Origin: Oscillospiraceae bacterium
GTDB lineage: Bacteria > Bacillota > Clostridia > Oscillospirales > Acutalibacteraceae
DNA: 46,221 nt
Direction of reading: 5' to 3'
Assembly (NCBI GenBank): GCA_031268405.1
Contig: JAIRXF010000019.1
Coordinates: 1 to 46,221 of the forward strand
Numbering within the stretch: position 1 is the first letter of the stretch; every line of letters starts with the position of its first letter. Below are positions 7,870 to 15,749 of this stretch, piece after piece. The notes below the pieces were generated by a model. The model worked only from the letters and a program-made list of their open reading frames with translations, was not told the origin of the DNA and did no database searches. The position numbers and the translations under genes are program-made.

Positions 7870-8464
7870 GCACTTCTGGCACTAAACGTCAAGCTGGATA
7901 ACTTTACTTAGACGAAGCGAATGTTGTGCTCATACACATTCTATAAATCTGACAATATTCTTTTTATTTCAGCGCAATGCCCGCATCGCTCATTCAACAT
8001 GGCGCCACATTCATGCGGTCTATGCTGAATATTTTATCATAGCTGCCATTCTTTGTCAATTCAAAAGCCATTAACCACTTCTGGCAGCGAATGCTATTTC
8101 GTGTGCCGTCAACCACCACGCATCTTCGCCAAGCATTATTTTAATGCAAAACCAGAATCGAGCCAAATACGAAGACACCTAATCTTAAACATACCAAAAA
8201 ACACGGTTAACATCCGCAAATCACTGCGCTTGTATGTGTATTTCAATCCATGGCATGATTTTCTTTATTTATATCATCACGTCACGGGCTTGGTTTTGAC
8301 AAATGACGCAATAATTGAGGCAAGCGGTGCTGTAATGATGTTAGTACAAACACACACTGGCACAAATCGAAAATTATTCCGCCAAGAGCTAGTGGCATAA
8401 ATTCCCTGTATCCTGCATATTGTAATGTTCGGTCGATCCCAGATATTCTCGTAAGCTTTTTCTG
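7870..8464. other. GC-rich non-coding spacer between two tRNA genes
   Basis: This stretch has clearly more G and C than its surroundings; for example 8101-8160 and 8281-8340 each contain 28 G/C in 60. I see no convincing gene. The longest frame (8053-8400, plus strand) starts at a TTG without a ribosome-binding site and its product resembles nothing I know. The minus strand carries the tRNA-Thr promoter, and its early transcript can pair CCGCAT with ATGCGG (7981-8017 on the plus strand). In AT-rich genomes such islands often hold structured RNA or acquired DNA; which applies here is open. Confidence 0.4.
8031..8059 (-). promoter_or_regulatory. Vegetative promoter for tRNA-Thr
   Basis: On the minus strand, TTGACA (8054-8059) is followed after exactly 17 bases by TAAAAT (8031-8036), with a TG just before the -10 (TGATAAAAT). 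This is a near-consensus sigma-A promoter with an extended -10. Transcription should begin near 8024 and run through a leader of about 155 bases into tRNA-Thr. Confidence 0.75.
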
Positions 8465-8540
8465 TGGCAGGGGCAGAAGGACTCGAACCCTCGACCCGCG
8501 GTTTTGGAGACCGCTGCTCTACCAACTGAGCTATGCCCCT
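8465..8540 (-). tRNA. tRNA-Trp (anticodon CCA)
   Basis: A complete 76-base tRNA with encoded CCA (8465-8467). The acceptor AGGGGCA pairs with TGCCCCT and the discriminator is G, as expected for Trp. The D arm is GCTC/GAGC, the anticodon stem GCGGT/ACCGC encloses loop CTCCAAA, and the T arm GAGGG/CCTTC closes with one G-U pair. In many Firmicutes this tRNA precedes secE-nusG; those genes are not found here. Confidence 0.97.
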
Positions 8541-8590
8541 ATTTCAAGGTTGAAACCCCGCAGAACACCTTGCACTCAAGCCCATTAGTA

Positions 8591-8620
8591 ATTTTATCAT
8601 CAATAATTGTAATGTGTCAA
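8591..8620 (-). promoter_or_regulatory. Vegetative promoter for tRNA-Trp
   Basis: On the minus strand TTGACA (8615-8620) is followed after 18 bases by TAAAAT (8591-8596), again with the extended -10 TGATAAAAT seen at the tRNA-Thr promoter. The predicted start, near 8585, leaves a leader of about 45 bases before tRNA-Trp. Confidence 0.72.
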
Positions 8621-8720
8621 ATATTCTTGCTTTGCTAATGCGTTGAATAAAATATAGTATTTTTGTCAAATAATATCTCAAGATAATAATTAATATGATT
8701 ATTCAAGAAGGTGAAGTATT

Positions 8721-8903
8721 TTGGCTGTAAAAAAATTTATAAACTGGGTCAAAATTAGAATTTTTTATCCCGAAATTAATACAAAATTTTCTGAATTTAA
8801 ATGCGATAATTTTAACATTATTTTCCCAAATTTTAACAATAAAGAAAAATCATTGAGAAACAAAAAATGTGAGATCATAAAATTTAAATCTTTACATCAA
8901 TGA
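8721..8903 (+). CDS. Possible 60-residue protein, unknown
   Basis: A short frame starting at TTG with GAAGGTGA six bases upstream, which is a good ribosome-binding site. The product is basic (MAVKKFINWVKIRIFYP at the start), rich in Asn, Lys and Phe, with no recognisable domain or membrane segment. AT-rich DNA produces many such frames by chance. A TATAGT element near 8656 could be a -10. Apart from this frame and the tRNA-Trp promoter, I see nothing else in 8541-9162. Confidence 0.3.
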   Translation: MAVKKFINWVKIRIFYPEINTKFSEFKCDNFNIIFPNFNNKEKSLRNKKCEIIKFKSLHQ

Positions 8904-9039
8904 AAACACTTTGCGATCGGATATGAGATTAGATGCATCTTAATACTTTTACTTACAATCTGTATTTTACTTAAATATTAAAATTTTAAAAACAAAATTT
9001 ATCGCATAAATGTATTTGTTTTAAAGGTTAATTGCGTTC

Positions 9040-9083
9040 CTCAATTATTTCCTAAACACCATTGCGTTTTTTAAGAAATTGAG
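9040..9083. repeat. Imperfect inverted repeat before the DUF6483-obg genes
   Basis: CTCAATT (9040-9046) and AATTGAG (9077-9083) are perfectly complementary, and neighbouring bases extend the pairing imperfectly. The octamer ATTGCGTT also occurs twice 30 bases apart (9031 and 9061). It could be a weak hairpin in the leader of the downstream genes; no function is evident. Confidence 0.3.
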
Positions 9084-9162
9084 TTACAATTACTCTCATG
9101 GATTAAATTGGGATTGCATTACGCAGATTGTGCTTGTGGCGCAATTGAGGGGAATGATATTT

Positions 9163-9534
9163 TTGTTTGAGCAGGATTTTATGAAAAGGCAAATAAACTC
9201 AATTTCCAACGCTTTATCTGTGGCTCTTTTTGGAAAAAAAAGACTATCGAGAATCATAGAAGACGACAACATTGCGGAAGAAGGCCAGGGCTTTGATAGT
9301 GATATTCTGAAAAGTATGTTAGATCACAGTTTGTCTAGCGGAAATTTTCAAGAAGGAAGAAGGTTGATTTTTGACGCGAAAAAATCCAAAAAAAACTTAA
9401 TTCTATCCCTCACTTTTTATGAATCCATTTTAAAACTCAATGATGAAGAACTGGAAAAAGGTAAGCTTTCTAGGGTTATCATAGAGCGAGATATAGAGGA
9501 CCTTAAAAAAATTTACGCCGTTCGAGAGGCTTAA
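9163..9534 (+). CDS. DUF6483-like protein
   Basis: A soluble, mostly helical protein of 123 residues. Started at TTG 9163, ten bases after GAGGGG, it reads MFEQDFMKRQINSISNAL, very like the opening of DUF6483 proteins of Clostridia (MFEQDY..RQI). An ATG three codons earlier abuts the ribosome-binding site and is less likely. The rest is a helix-rich region (SDILKSMLDHSLSSGNFQEG, FYESILKLNDEELEKG) reminiscent of a tetratricopeptide-type hairpin. No enzymatic motif is visible and the family function is unknown. obg follows 110 bases downstream. Confidence 0.65.
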   Translation: MFEQDFMKRQINSISNALSVALFGKKRLSRIIEDDNIAEEGQGFDSDILKSMLDHSLSSGNFQEGRRLIFDAKKSKKNLILSLTFYESILKLNDEELEKGKLSRVIIERDIEDLKKIYAVREA

Positions 9535-9643
9535 TCTGTCACCCAGTTTTCGAATCCATCGGAAGTTAATTTAACCCCCAAAAATTTCTTGATACCAAAG
9601 GTGTTTTTTTAATAAAATATTAAAATCAGAGAGAGGTGTAATT

Positions 9644-10924
9644 ATTGTATTTGTAGATTCAGCCAAAATCGCTATAAAAGCCGGAAATGGTGGCAATGGC
9701 TTGGCGTCCTTTCGTAGAGCAAAATACGTGAGGTTAGGTGGACCTGATGGTGGTGACGGAGGTAAGGGAGGAGATATTTTTTTCGTCGGCAGCGATAATG
9801 TTTCTACCTTATCGGGTTTTAGATATAGAAAAATTTTTAAAGCACAGAACGGAAATGACGGCAGAAATTCATGTCGTTCCGGCAAAAGGGGTGATGATTT
9901 GATAATTAAGGTCCCAAGAGGTACTTTGATTATCGATAGCAACAATGGTAAAATTCTGAGCGATATTTGTGACTATCAACCTCAAATTCTAGCAAGAGGT
10001 GGAAAAGGCGGATGGGGTAATATTCATTTCGCAACATCCACAAGGCAAGCGCCCAGATTCGCAAAACCCGGCAGCGAAGGAGAAGAAAAAGAGATACTAT
10101 TGGAATTAAAACTCTTGGCTGACGTGTGTGTGGTTGGATATCCGAGTGTTGGTAAGTCTACGCTTATTTCCATTGTTAGTAATGCTAAACCCAATATTGC
10201 TAGCTACCATTTTACCACTCTTACACCGGTGCTTGGTGTTGTTAATCTAAAAAATACAAAACCATTTGTAATTGCGGATTTACCGGGTTTAATAGAGGGA
10301 GCAAAAACCGGAGTAGGGCTTGGACATCACTTTCTTAAACACATTGAGCGCTGTAGACTTTTTCTTCATATGGTTGATGTTTCTGGCAACGAAAACAGAG
10401 ATCCAAAACATGATTTTAATATAATCATGAACGAACTTTACGGTTTTAATAGTGAATTTAAAAAAAGAAAGATGATTGTAGTTGGCAACAAATGCGATCA
10501 AGCTTCTGAGGATCAAATAGAAGATTTTGAAAAATATATAAAAAAAATGGGTCATGATTTTTTTGCAATTTCGGCTGCAACTACGCATGGCATACAAGAG
10601 TTGTTTTACTATATAAACAAAATTTTACCAAATCTTCCAGATATAGTTCGTTACGAGGAAGAAATTAACGAAGAACCTCAAATATACAATGAAGAAAAAA
10701 ATGTTAATATAGTGAAGCGAGAGGGTGTTTATTTTGTAGAGAGTGGTTGGATATCTCGAATTCTAAAATCTATAAATCTTAATTACGAAGATTCTCTTGA
10801 ATATTTCAAGAAAATTTTATTTCGCAACGGCGTCTTTGATTCTCTCAAGCAAGCTGGAGTAAAAGAAGGCGATACGATCAGCATTAATGATATTGAGTTT
10901 GATTTTTGGGAACAAGATGTTTAA
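9644..10924 (+). CDS. obg: GTPase Obg/CgtA, apparently starting at ATT
   Basis: A 426-residue ribosome-assembly and stress GTPase. The glycine-rich Obg fold (SAKIAIKAGNGGNG, GGPDGGDGGKGG) is followed by the G domain: GYPSVGKST (G1, near residue 165), DLPGLIEGA (G3), NKCD (G4), SAAT (G5). The C-terminus carries the OCT domain found in Firmicutes (VESGWISRILKSINLNYEDS). The conserved N-terminus (VFVDSAKI) lies upstream of the first TTG at 9701, and no ATG, GTG or TTG occurs in frame between the TGA at 9590 and that point. The strong site GAGAGGTG (9631-9638) places the start seven bases after AGG, at ATT 9644. The DUF6483-like gene precedes and mrnC follows. Confidence 0.95.
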   Translation: MVFVDSAKIAIKAGNGGNGLASFRRAKYVRLGGPDGGDGGKGGDIFFVGSDNVSTLSGFRYRKIFKAQNGNDGRNSCRSGKRGDDLIIKVPRGTLIIDSNNGKILSDICDYQPQILARGGKGGWGNIHFATSTRQAPRFAKPGSEGEEKEILLELKLLADVCVVGYPSVGKSTLISIVSNAKPNIASYHFTTLTPVLGVVNLKNTKPFVIADLPGLIEGAKTGVGLGHHFLKHIERCRLFLHMVDVSGNENRDPKHDFNIIMNELYGFNSEFKKRKMIVVGNKCDQASEDQIEDFEKYIKKMGHDFFAISAATTHGIQELFYYINKILPNLPDIVRYEEEINEEPQIYNEEKNVNIVKREGVYFVESGWISRILKSINLNYEDSLEYFKKILFRNGVFDSLKQAGVKEGDTISINDIEFDFWEQDV

Positions 10925-10991
10925 TTAATTTTTACGTGAATTTAACACTTTATTATGATTCTCATAATCTATAACAATAAGGTGATTGTGC

Positions 10992-11375
10992 TTGTACGAT
11001 TTTTTAACAGAACGCGTTGATTACAAAAATATAAGTTCTTCGTCTCTTGCATTTTTGGGAGACTGTGTGTTTGAATTGTTGGTTCGATTGGAATTAATCT
11101 CTATTTCCGATTTTTCCGCAAAAGAGTTGCATCGATTAAGTATTTCTAGAGTTTGTTGTCAAGCCCAAGCTGAGTTTTTGGGGGAAATTATAGATGATTT
11201 AACGCAAGAGGAATTTGATGTTTATAGAAGGGGAAGAAATTCTCACACTTCTCACGTTCCCAAAAAGGCAAAGAGCTCACAATATCACAACGCAACAGGA
11301 TTGGAGTGCGTCTTTGGTTATCTTTATCTGAAAAAAGACATTAAAAGAATAAAATACCTTTTTTCGTTAAAATAA
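10992..11375 (+). CDS. mrnC: Mini-ribonuclease III
   Basis: A 127-residue RNase III catalytic domain without a dsRNA-binding domain, the form that matures 23S rRNA ends in Firmicutes. SLAFLGDCVFELLVR carries Asp24 and Glu28 of the RNase III signature; VYRRGRNSHTSHVPKKA and ATGLECVFGYLYL are typical of MrnC, with the second catalytic Glu in the latter. I prefer TTG 10992, nine bases after AAGG, over the TTG two codons earlier, which nearly touches the ribosome-binding site. It lies 67 bases after obg on the same strand. Confidence 0.92.
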   Translation: MYDFLTERVDYKNISSSSLAFLGDCVFELLVRLELISISDFSAKELHRLSISRVCCQAQAEFLGEIIDDLTQEEFDVYRRGRNSHTSHVPKKAKSSQYHNATGLECVFGYLYLKKDIKRIKYLFSLK

Positions 11376-11546
11376 TCTTTGAATGCATTTAATTCGCCTT
11401 TTAAAAACTTGCAATTTTTGTTGTGAATGCTTGACTTTGGATATCTATTAAAACATAAAATATTGGCAAAACCAAAGAATTGTTTTAATTTTTTAAAAAT
11501 AATTCTGAACATAATAATAAAAATTAAAAGCCAAGAAAGGAGAAAA

Positions 11547-12443
11547 ATGTTTAAATTAAAAGACAATAAAAAAATAGAAATTCTGATAGACATTTTGATG
11601 TTTTCGTTTGGAACTCTTTTATTTGCCATAAGCACCAATGTTTTTATCGTTCCAAACAATCTTGCCCCAGGTGGATTAATAGGTTTGGCTACTATATTGA
11701 AGATTGTTTTTGGACTTCCAGTTGGATGGACTACGCTTGCAATGAATGTTCCCTTATTTGTATTGGCATACAAAAAAATAGGCTACTCATTTTTGACCAA
11801 ATCTTTGTTTTGCGTCATTTTGGGAAATGTTTTAATCGAAATTACGAGACCATTTATTTTGGATTTTGAACTAGAATATAAAAGCGATATATTATTGGCC
11901 TCTGTTTTTGGCGGTTTCATTGGTGGCGTAGGACTTGCCATAATTTTTATACGCGGAGGATCTACCGGTGGCATCGACATAATAGCAAATTTGTTATCTG
12001 CACATAATTCTCACATATCAATCGGAAAACTTTTATTAATTTTAGATGCTTTAGTTATAGCAATCTCGGCTTTCGTTTGTGACATAGAAAAAGCCTTTTA
12101 TGCTTCGGTGTGCGTTTTTATTACAACAAAATTCATAGATGCTATTATGTATGGCGTTGATATCGGAACGGGAAAATTAGTTTTTGTGATTTCCTCAAAA
12201 AATCAAGAAATATCTCAAAAAATAATAAAAAAACTTTCCAGAGGTGTTACTGAATTAAAATCTAAGGGCAGTTATACTGGCAACGAGGGCGAAATTTTAC
12301 TATGCGCTGTTAGAAGACACGAAATTCACGAGCTTAGAAACATAGTACATTCTGTCGATAAAAACGCGTTCATGGTGGTCACAGATGCAAGAGAAATAAC
12401 TGGCGAAGGATTTAAAGAAATCTCAATAAAAACTACAATTTAA
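11547..12443 (+). CDS. YitT family membrane protein
   Basis: A 298-residue protein with an N-terminal integral membrane part of about five to six segments and a C-terminal cytoplasmic DUF2179 domain (about residues 215-298). Family segments are FIVPNNLAPGGLIGLATI, FIRGGSTGGIDIIANLL, and the start of the soluble domain near KLVFVISSKNQEIS; VTELKSKGSYTGNEGEILLC is characteristic. ATG 11547 has AGAAAGGAG directly upstream and leads into the membrane domain; reading from 11427 would add an unrelated basic stretch. The biochemical function of the family is not established. Confidence 0.9.
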   Translation: MFKLKDNKKIEILIDILMFSFGTLLFAISTNVFIVPNNLAPGGLIGLATILKIVFGLPVGWTTLAMNVPLFVLAYKKIGYSFLTKSLFCVILGNVLIEITRPFILDFELEYKSDILLASVFGGFIGGVGLAIIFIRGGSTGGIDIIANLLSAHNSHISIGKLLLILDALVIAISAFVCDIEKAFYASVCVFITTKFIDAIMYGVDIGTGKLVFVISSKNQEISQKIIKKLSRGVTELKSKGSYTGNEGEILLCAVRRHEIHELRNIVHSVDKNAFMVVTDAREITGEGFKEISIKTTI

Positions 12444-12661
12444 ATCTTTCACAAAGTTTTTTGTGGAAAATTTAAAATTCAATTTTTGAAAAAATCGCAT
12501 TAATATTATAATATTATGGGTAAATTGAACTTAAAATAATATCGTTCTGTATTGTATCATTGTTTTTTGTTAATTTTTATATATTCTTTAAAGTTAAAAG
12601 TGTGAAGGAATATATATAACACCGCAGTTGTTTTTTTTTGACAAATATATTTGCAATAATA

Positions 12662-12702
12662 TTGCAGTCAATTACTCCCCCATTATTTGCAATTGACTGC
12701 AA
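12662..12702. repeat. Perfect 12-bp inverted repeat next to a terminator
   Basis: TTGCAGTCAATT (12662-12673) and AATTGACTGCAA (12691-12702) are perfectly complementary around a 17-base loop that contains CCCCC. It lies directly downstream, on the minus strand, of the terminator at 12700-12734 and shares its last bases with that terminator's T tract. It could be a second transcription stop or a structured RNA end. Together with that terminator it is the only structure I see in the 310-base gap 12444-12753. Confidence 0.5.
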
Positions 12703-12734
12703 AAAAGCTTTCTTCGTATTGTACGAAGAAAGCT
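12700..12734 (-). terminator. Rho-independent terminator
   Basis: On the minus strand AGCTTTCTTCGTA pairs perfectly over 13 bases with TACGAAGAAAGCT around a three-base loop (12706-12734) and runs straight into TTTTTT (12701-12706). It follows the broken secreted-protein gene by about 20 bases and is placed to end its transcript. Confidence 0.85.
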
Positions 12735-12753
12735 GTTGATTTTTAATCTTTTA

Positions 12754-13257
12754 TTAGTGCCTTAGTCTGCAAACCGGCGTATCGTGAAATTTTTGAAGAA
12801 AATTTAATCTTCGCCCCCTTCTATTTTCTCTAATTTTTTGTAACAATTCACTTAGATTTACCTCTCCATTCTCATCTTGAACATTACCAAATACCGTTAA
12901 GTTACCACCATTATTCGCATCTTGATAAGAAACTTCATAACAATCACCTCGAGGAATACATGTGAATTCTGTGTATAGTAATGTGGTGTCTTCATGGTCA
13001 TTAGGATAAATCGCCAAATGGATGATAGTTGCATTTTGTTGAGACACTCATGATTCCCAAGCTGTTTGCGGAAAAATTTCAAGTCTATAAATAATATTAC
13101 CATATTTAGTTGTTCTAATTTTACGCAAGGTTCCCTCACCATTGTTGTTTAAAGCACTTACCCCTACTTCGTCAAAATTATTCGAAAAGTTTATCGATGA
13201 AATCCCCAAAGCTAATAAAGCACCAATTGTTAGTCCTTTTTTTAAAGTTCTATTCAT
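12754..13257 (-). pseudogene. Small secreted protein, interrupted by in-frame TGA
   Basis: A reading frame of 69 codons, a TGA (13048-13050), then 97 more codons in the same frame. Both parts align with the paralogue at 13570-14112: the signal peptide MNRTLKKGLTIGALL, the KIRT.KYGN segment, then HLAIY and GEVNLSELLQ after the stop. The homology across the TGA argues for one gene broken by a nonsense mutation. Its ribosome-binding site (AAGAAAG) is weaker than the paralogue's (AAGGGAG), and I see no TTGACA-type promoter upstream, both consistent with decay. GTG follows the TGA directly, so restart or read-through cannot be excluded. The N-terminal signal peptide ends near VSA, so the intact protein would be secreted. 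Function unknown. Confidence 0.7.
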
Positions 13258-13300
13258 ATAAATCTTTCTTTATTTAGTATTTTGTAGAATCAAAAACCAA

Positions 13301-13332
13301 AAATTTTATTTTTCAATATTAAAATAAAATTT
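13301..13332. repeat. Perfect AT-only inverted repeat
   Basis: AAATTTTATTTT (13301-13312) and AAAATAAAATTT (13321-13332) pair perfectly around eight bases. It lies just upstream of the broken gene and about 240 bases downstream of its paralogue. It may be a weak hairpin or a protein-binding site; runs of A and T make chance occurrence possible. Confidence 0.35.
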
Positions 13333-13504
13333 AAACATGAATTTTTTAACAGATTCACGTATAAAAAACCTAAAAGCACCCAATTTATGTCGTATCAATC
13401 AATTCCAAATAAAACTAAATTATGACATAAAAACAAAAACACCTAGTTTATTCGCACAAAAAGCAATTCTAGTATGTTGTTGTGCATAAATTTTTATCAT
13501 AAAT

Positions 13505-13537
13505 TAGTCTTCTTGCAATTTATAGCAAAAAGGACTA
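13505..13537 (-). terminator. Terminator-like hairpin after the 13570-14112 gene
   Basis: On the minus strand TAGTCCTTTTTGC pairs with GCAAGAAGACTA, with one mismatch and a bulge, around an eight-base loop. It begins about 30 bases after the stop codon. The following tract (ATTTATGATAAAAA) is a poor T run, so termination is possible but not certain. Confidence 0.4.
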
Positions 13538-13569
13538 GTAAAATTTAATTCCAGTAATTGTCAAATCAA

Positions 13570-14112
13570 TTATTTTCGACGTCTTAGTGGGTTGTGTTGG
13601 CCTACCTTAGTATGGGCTCTGTATCCTGGTTTCTGCCGTCGGCCGGCTATTTTTCGTCTTATTGATGTGTGTCGGTCTACTTTAATGTCATTTCCGTTTT
13701 TCTGTAAAACAAGCATTTGTTGATATAAACGCCCTAAATTCACCTTATTTATGTCGCCTTCTGGTATTTTAATATCGAAAAGACGCACCGGAATCTTTTT
13801 CTCATTTTGAACCCAAGCTTCGTAATTTCTATTACGACTGAAACGTTTTGCCAAAATAATTTGAACGTATCTTTTGGTTTCATTTCTACCCTTCTTGTAA
13901 ATCGCAAGATTAATTGAAAAATATGATGGCTTGTTTGGTGGTGTTATTTTGTAAATATCATTTCCATATTTATCTGTGCGAATTTTCTTGACACGCACAG
14001 CATTTACAGCACTCACCGTAATTTCGTCAAAATTATTTGAAAAGTTTATCGGTGAGGTTCCCAAAGTTAATAAAGCACCAATTGCTAGGCATTTCTTTAA
14101 AGTTTTATTCAT
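13570..14112 (-). CDS. Small secreted basic protein, unknown family
   Basis: A 180-residue protein with a clear signal peptide: MNKTLKKCLAIGALLTLGTS, then a polar stretch ending in VSA near residue 36. The mature part begins KKIRTDKYGNDIYKI and ends strongly basic (RRKIAGRRQKPGYRAHT ... PLRRRK). I recognise no domain. ATG 14112 has GGGAG eight bases upstream; a start at 14175 would place the signal peptide internally. It is the intact member of a pair with the broken gene at 12754-13257; even their leaders share CTACAAAATA before the start. A secreted protein acting outside the cell is likely; binding to nucleic acid or acidic surfaces is only a guess from charge. Confidence 0.7.
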   Translation of the reverse strand: MNKTLKKCLAIGALLTLGTSPINFSNNFDEITVSAVNAVRVKKIRTDKYGNDIYKITPPNKPSYFSINLAIYKKGRNETKRYVQIILAKRFSRNRNYEAWVQNEKKIPVRLFDIKIPEGDINKVNLGRLYQQMLVLQKNGNDIKVDRHTSIRRKIAGRRQKPGYRAHTKVGQHNPLRRRK

Positions 14113-14178
14113 ATAAATCTCCCTTGTTAAATATTTTGTAGATGTTGAAATTTGATATTGCAACAAAGCTACCATTAA

Positions 14179-14207
14179 ATTTTACTTACCATTTTAATTA
14201 TTGTCAA
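14179..14207 (-). promoter_or_regulatory. Vegetative promoter of the secreted basic protein gene
   Basis: On the minus strand TTGACA (14202-14207) is followed after exactly 17 bases by TAAAAT (14179-14184). The predicted start near 14172 leaves a leader of about 60 bases before the ATG. The broken paralogue lacks such a promoter. Confidence 0.65.
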
Positions 14208-14445
14208 TCAAAACATTAAACTTTGACAAAATTTCACTAAAATTCAACATATTTTTTCATACCACAATTATCGTACCAATTAAAATAAAATTGTATAAAG
14301 ATCGTTTTGCTTTAATTATTGGCCATTTTATAGAAAGCGGAAGTTCTAAATCTTTTTTTGATCTATTGGGAAACAATATTTAATATAAAAATGTTACAAT
14401 ATTTTAAATTGTCGCCATTTAGTGGTTTCTGAATTGGTTGCATAC

Positions 14446-14473
14446 TTGACAAAGATAGTGTTGGGGATAAAAT
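14446..14473 (+). promoter_or_regulatory. Likely promoter for dprA-topA
   Basis: TTGACA (14446-14451) is separated by 16 bases from TAAAAT (14468-14473). The -10 is the same TAAAAT used at the tRNA promoters. A leader of about 85 bases would precede dprA. I see nothing else in 14208-14565. Confidence 0.5.
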
Positions 14474-14565
14474 TATTCTAAAGACTGCAAACTTTAATAT
14501 GTTTTTAGCAATCACCTTTAAGGTTTACCCAGGGCTTAAGAACAATGAAATAAACGGGGGGCAAA

Positions 14566-15708
14566 ATGAACGATGAATTAGCGTGCTGGGTGTGGCTTGG
14601 TTGTTCAATTGGATTCGGAAATCGTAAAATAAAGGCCGTTAACAAATTTTATAACATTCAGGAATTTTATAAATCTGGTTATCCAGAGTGGGAATCTTGT
14701 GGATTTTTGGACGTAAATGAAGTAAAAAAGCTTAAAAATTTTAGCATAAACGAAGCTCTTGAAATATTATTCCAATGCAAAAAACTTGGAATAAAAATAA
14801 TACCTATAAACAGTCCTAATTATCCTCAAATGCTTAAAAATATTGAAAATCCCCCTTGTGTTTTGTACATAAAGGGTGATCTTAGCTGTGTGAACAACGC
14901 AGTTCTGATTGCCGTTGTTGGAACAAGAAATGCAACTGCATATGGGCTTGATGTTGGATATAACTTGGGTTTTGATTTAGCCGATCGCGGAGTTGTTGTG
15001 GTAAGTGGAGGAGCTTTGGGAGTAGATTCCGCCGCTCACAAAGGAGCCATAAACGCCTGCGGCAAAACTATTTGCGTATTGGGGTGTGGCATCAATCACA
15101 ATTATCTCATAAAAAATAAATCTTTGAGGGAAAAAATTTCATCAAGCGGCGCTCTTGTTTCTGAATATCCGCCCAATTATCCTCCCACTCCTTACAATTT
15201 TCCATTAAGAAACCGCATAATATCCGGGTTATCTAGTGGCGTAGTAGTGGTTGAGGCTGGCAAAAAAAGTGGATCTTTAATAACTGCAAATATTGCTTTG
15301 GAACAAAATAGAGATGTGTTTTCTGTTCCTGGAAACATCAAGAGCTGGGCTTGCGAAGGCACTAATTATCTAATAAAATCTGGCGCAAAACCAGTTTTAT
15401 CCGTTGAAGATATCATAGAAGAATATGAGCTATTTTCTGCAAAATTTCACAAACACGAAAATTTAAACCAACAAATTTTGGGTAATTTTTTTACACATAA
15501 ATCACTCGATATAACTAACAAGATTTCAAGCGATAGCTTTGCTGTACTGAATGTTTTATCTTGCACTCAGATGAATTTAGATGACATTTGCGTGGCATCT
15601 AATCTTTCAATACAAAAAGTACTTAGCGCAATTACAGAGCTTGAAGTTTATAATCTCATTCGTGTTCTGCCAGGAAAAAAATATTTAAAATTAACATCAA
15701 ATACGTAA
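14566..15708 (+). CDS. dprA: DNA-processing protein DprA
   Basis: A 380-residue protein that loads RecA on incoming single-stranded DNA in transformation. An N-terminal helical domain (to about 90) is followed by the Rossmann-like core: IAVVGTRNATAYG, VVSGGALGVDSAAHKGA, CVLGCGINHNY, PYNFPLRNRIISGLSSGV, KSGSLITANIALEQNRDVFS. A C-terminal winged-helix domain (about 320-375, LDDICVASNLSIQKVL) completes the usual layout. The ATG has GGGGGG seven bases upstream. topA follows after 41 bases, the conserved clostridial order. No other competence gene is visible here. Confidence 0.95.
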   Translation: MNDELACWVWLGCSIGFGNRKIKAVNKFYNIQEFYKSGYPEWESCGFLDVNEVKKLKNFSINEALEILFQCKKLGIKIIPINSPNYPQMLKNIENPPCVLYIKGDLSCVNNAVLIAVVGTRNATAYGLDVGYNLGFDLADRGVVVVSGGALGVDSAAHKGAINACGKTICVLGCGINHNYLIKNKSLREKISSSGALVSEYPPNYPPTPYNFPLRNRIISGLSSGVVVVEAGKKSGSLITANIALEQNRDVFSVPGNIKSWACEGTNYLIKSGAKPVLSVEDIIEEYELFSAKFHKHENLNQQILGNFFTHKSLDITNKISSDSFAVLNVLSCTQMNLDDICVASNLSIQKVLSAITELEVYNLIRVLPGKKYLKLTSNT

Positions 15709-15749
15709 ATCTTAATCATCAAAATAATTCGGGGGTGTAGTTTAGAAAT

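Noticed and set aside
8053-8400. A 115-codon frame on the plus strand between the tRNA genes
   Set aside because: TTG start without ribosome-binding site, no recognisable domain, and it lies opposite the tRNA-Thr promoter.
8277-8525. An 82-codon frame on the minus strand beginning with a VEQRSPKPRVEGSSPSAPA-type sequence
   Set aside because: This is the translation of tRNA-Trp itself, a familiar artefact.
13048-13050. TGA as selenocysteine codon, suggested by the selenium-related pair at 1264-2670
   Set aside because: The paralogue has no Cys at the aligned position, no SECIS-like hairpin was seen, and other signs of decay are present.
12897-13142. An overlapping minus-strand frame across the TGA of the broken secreted-protein gene, as a sign of programmed frameshifting
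   Set aside because: Homology to the intact paralogue continues in the original frame on both sides of the TGA, so no frame change is needed.
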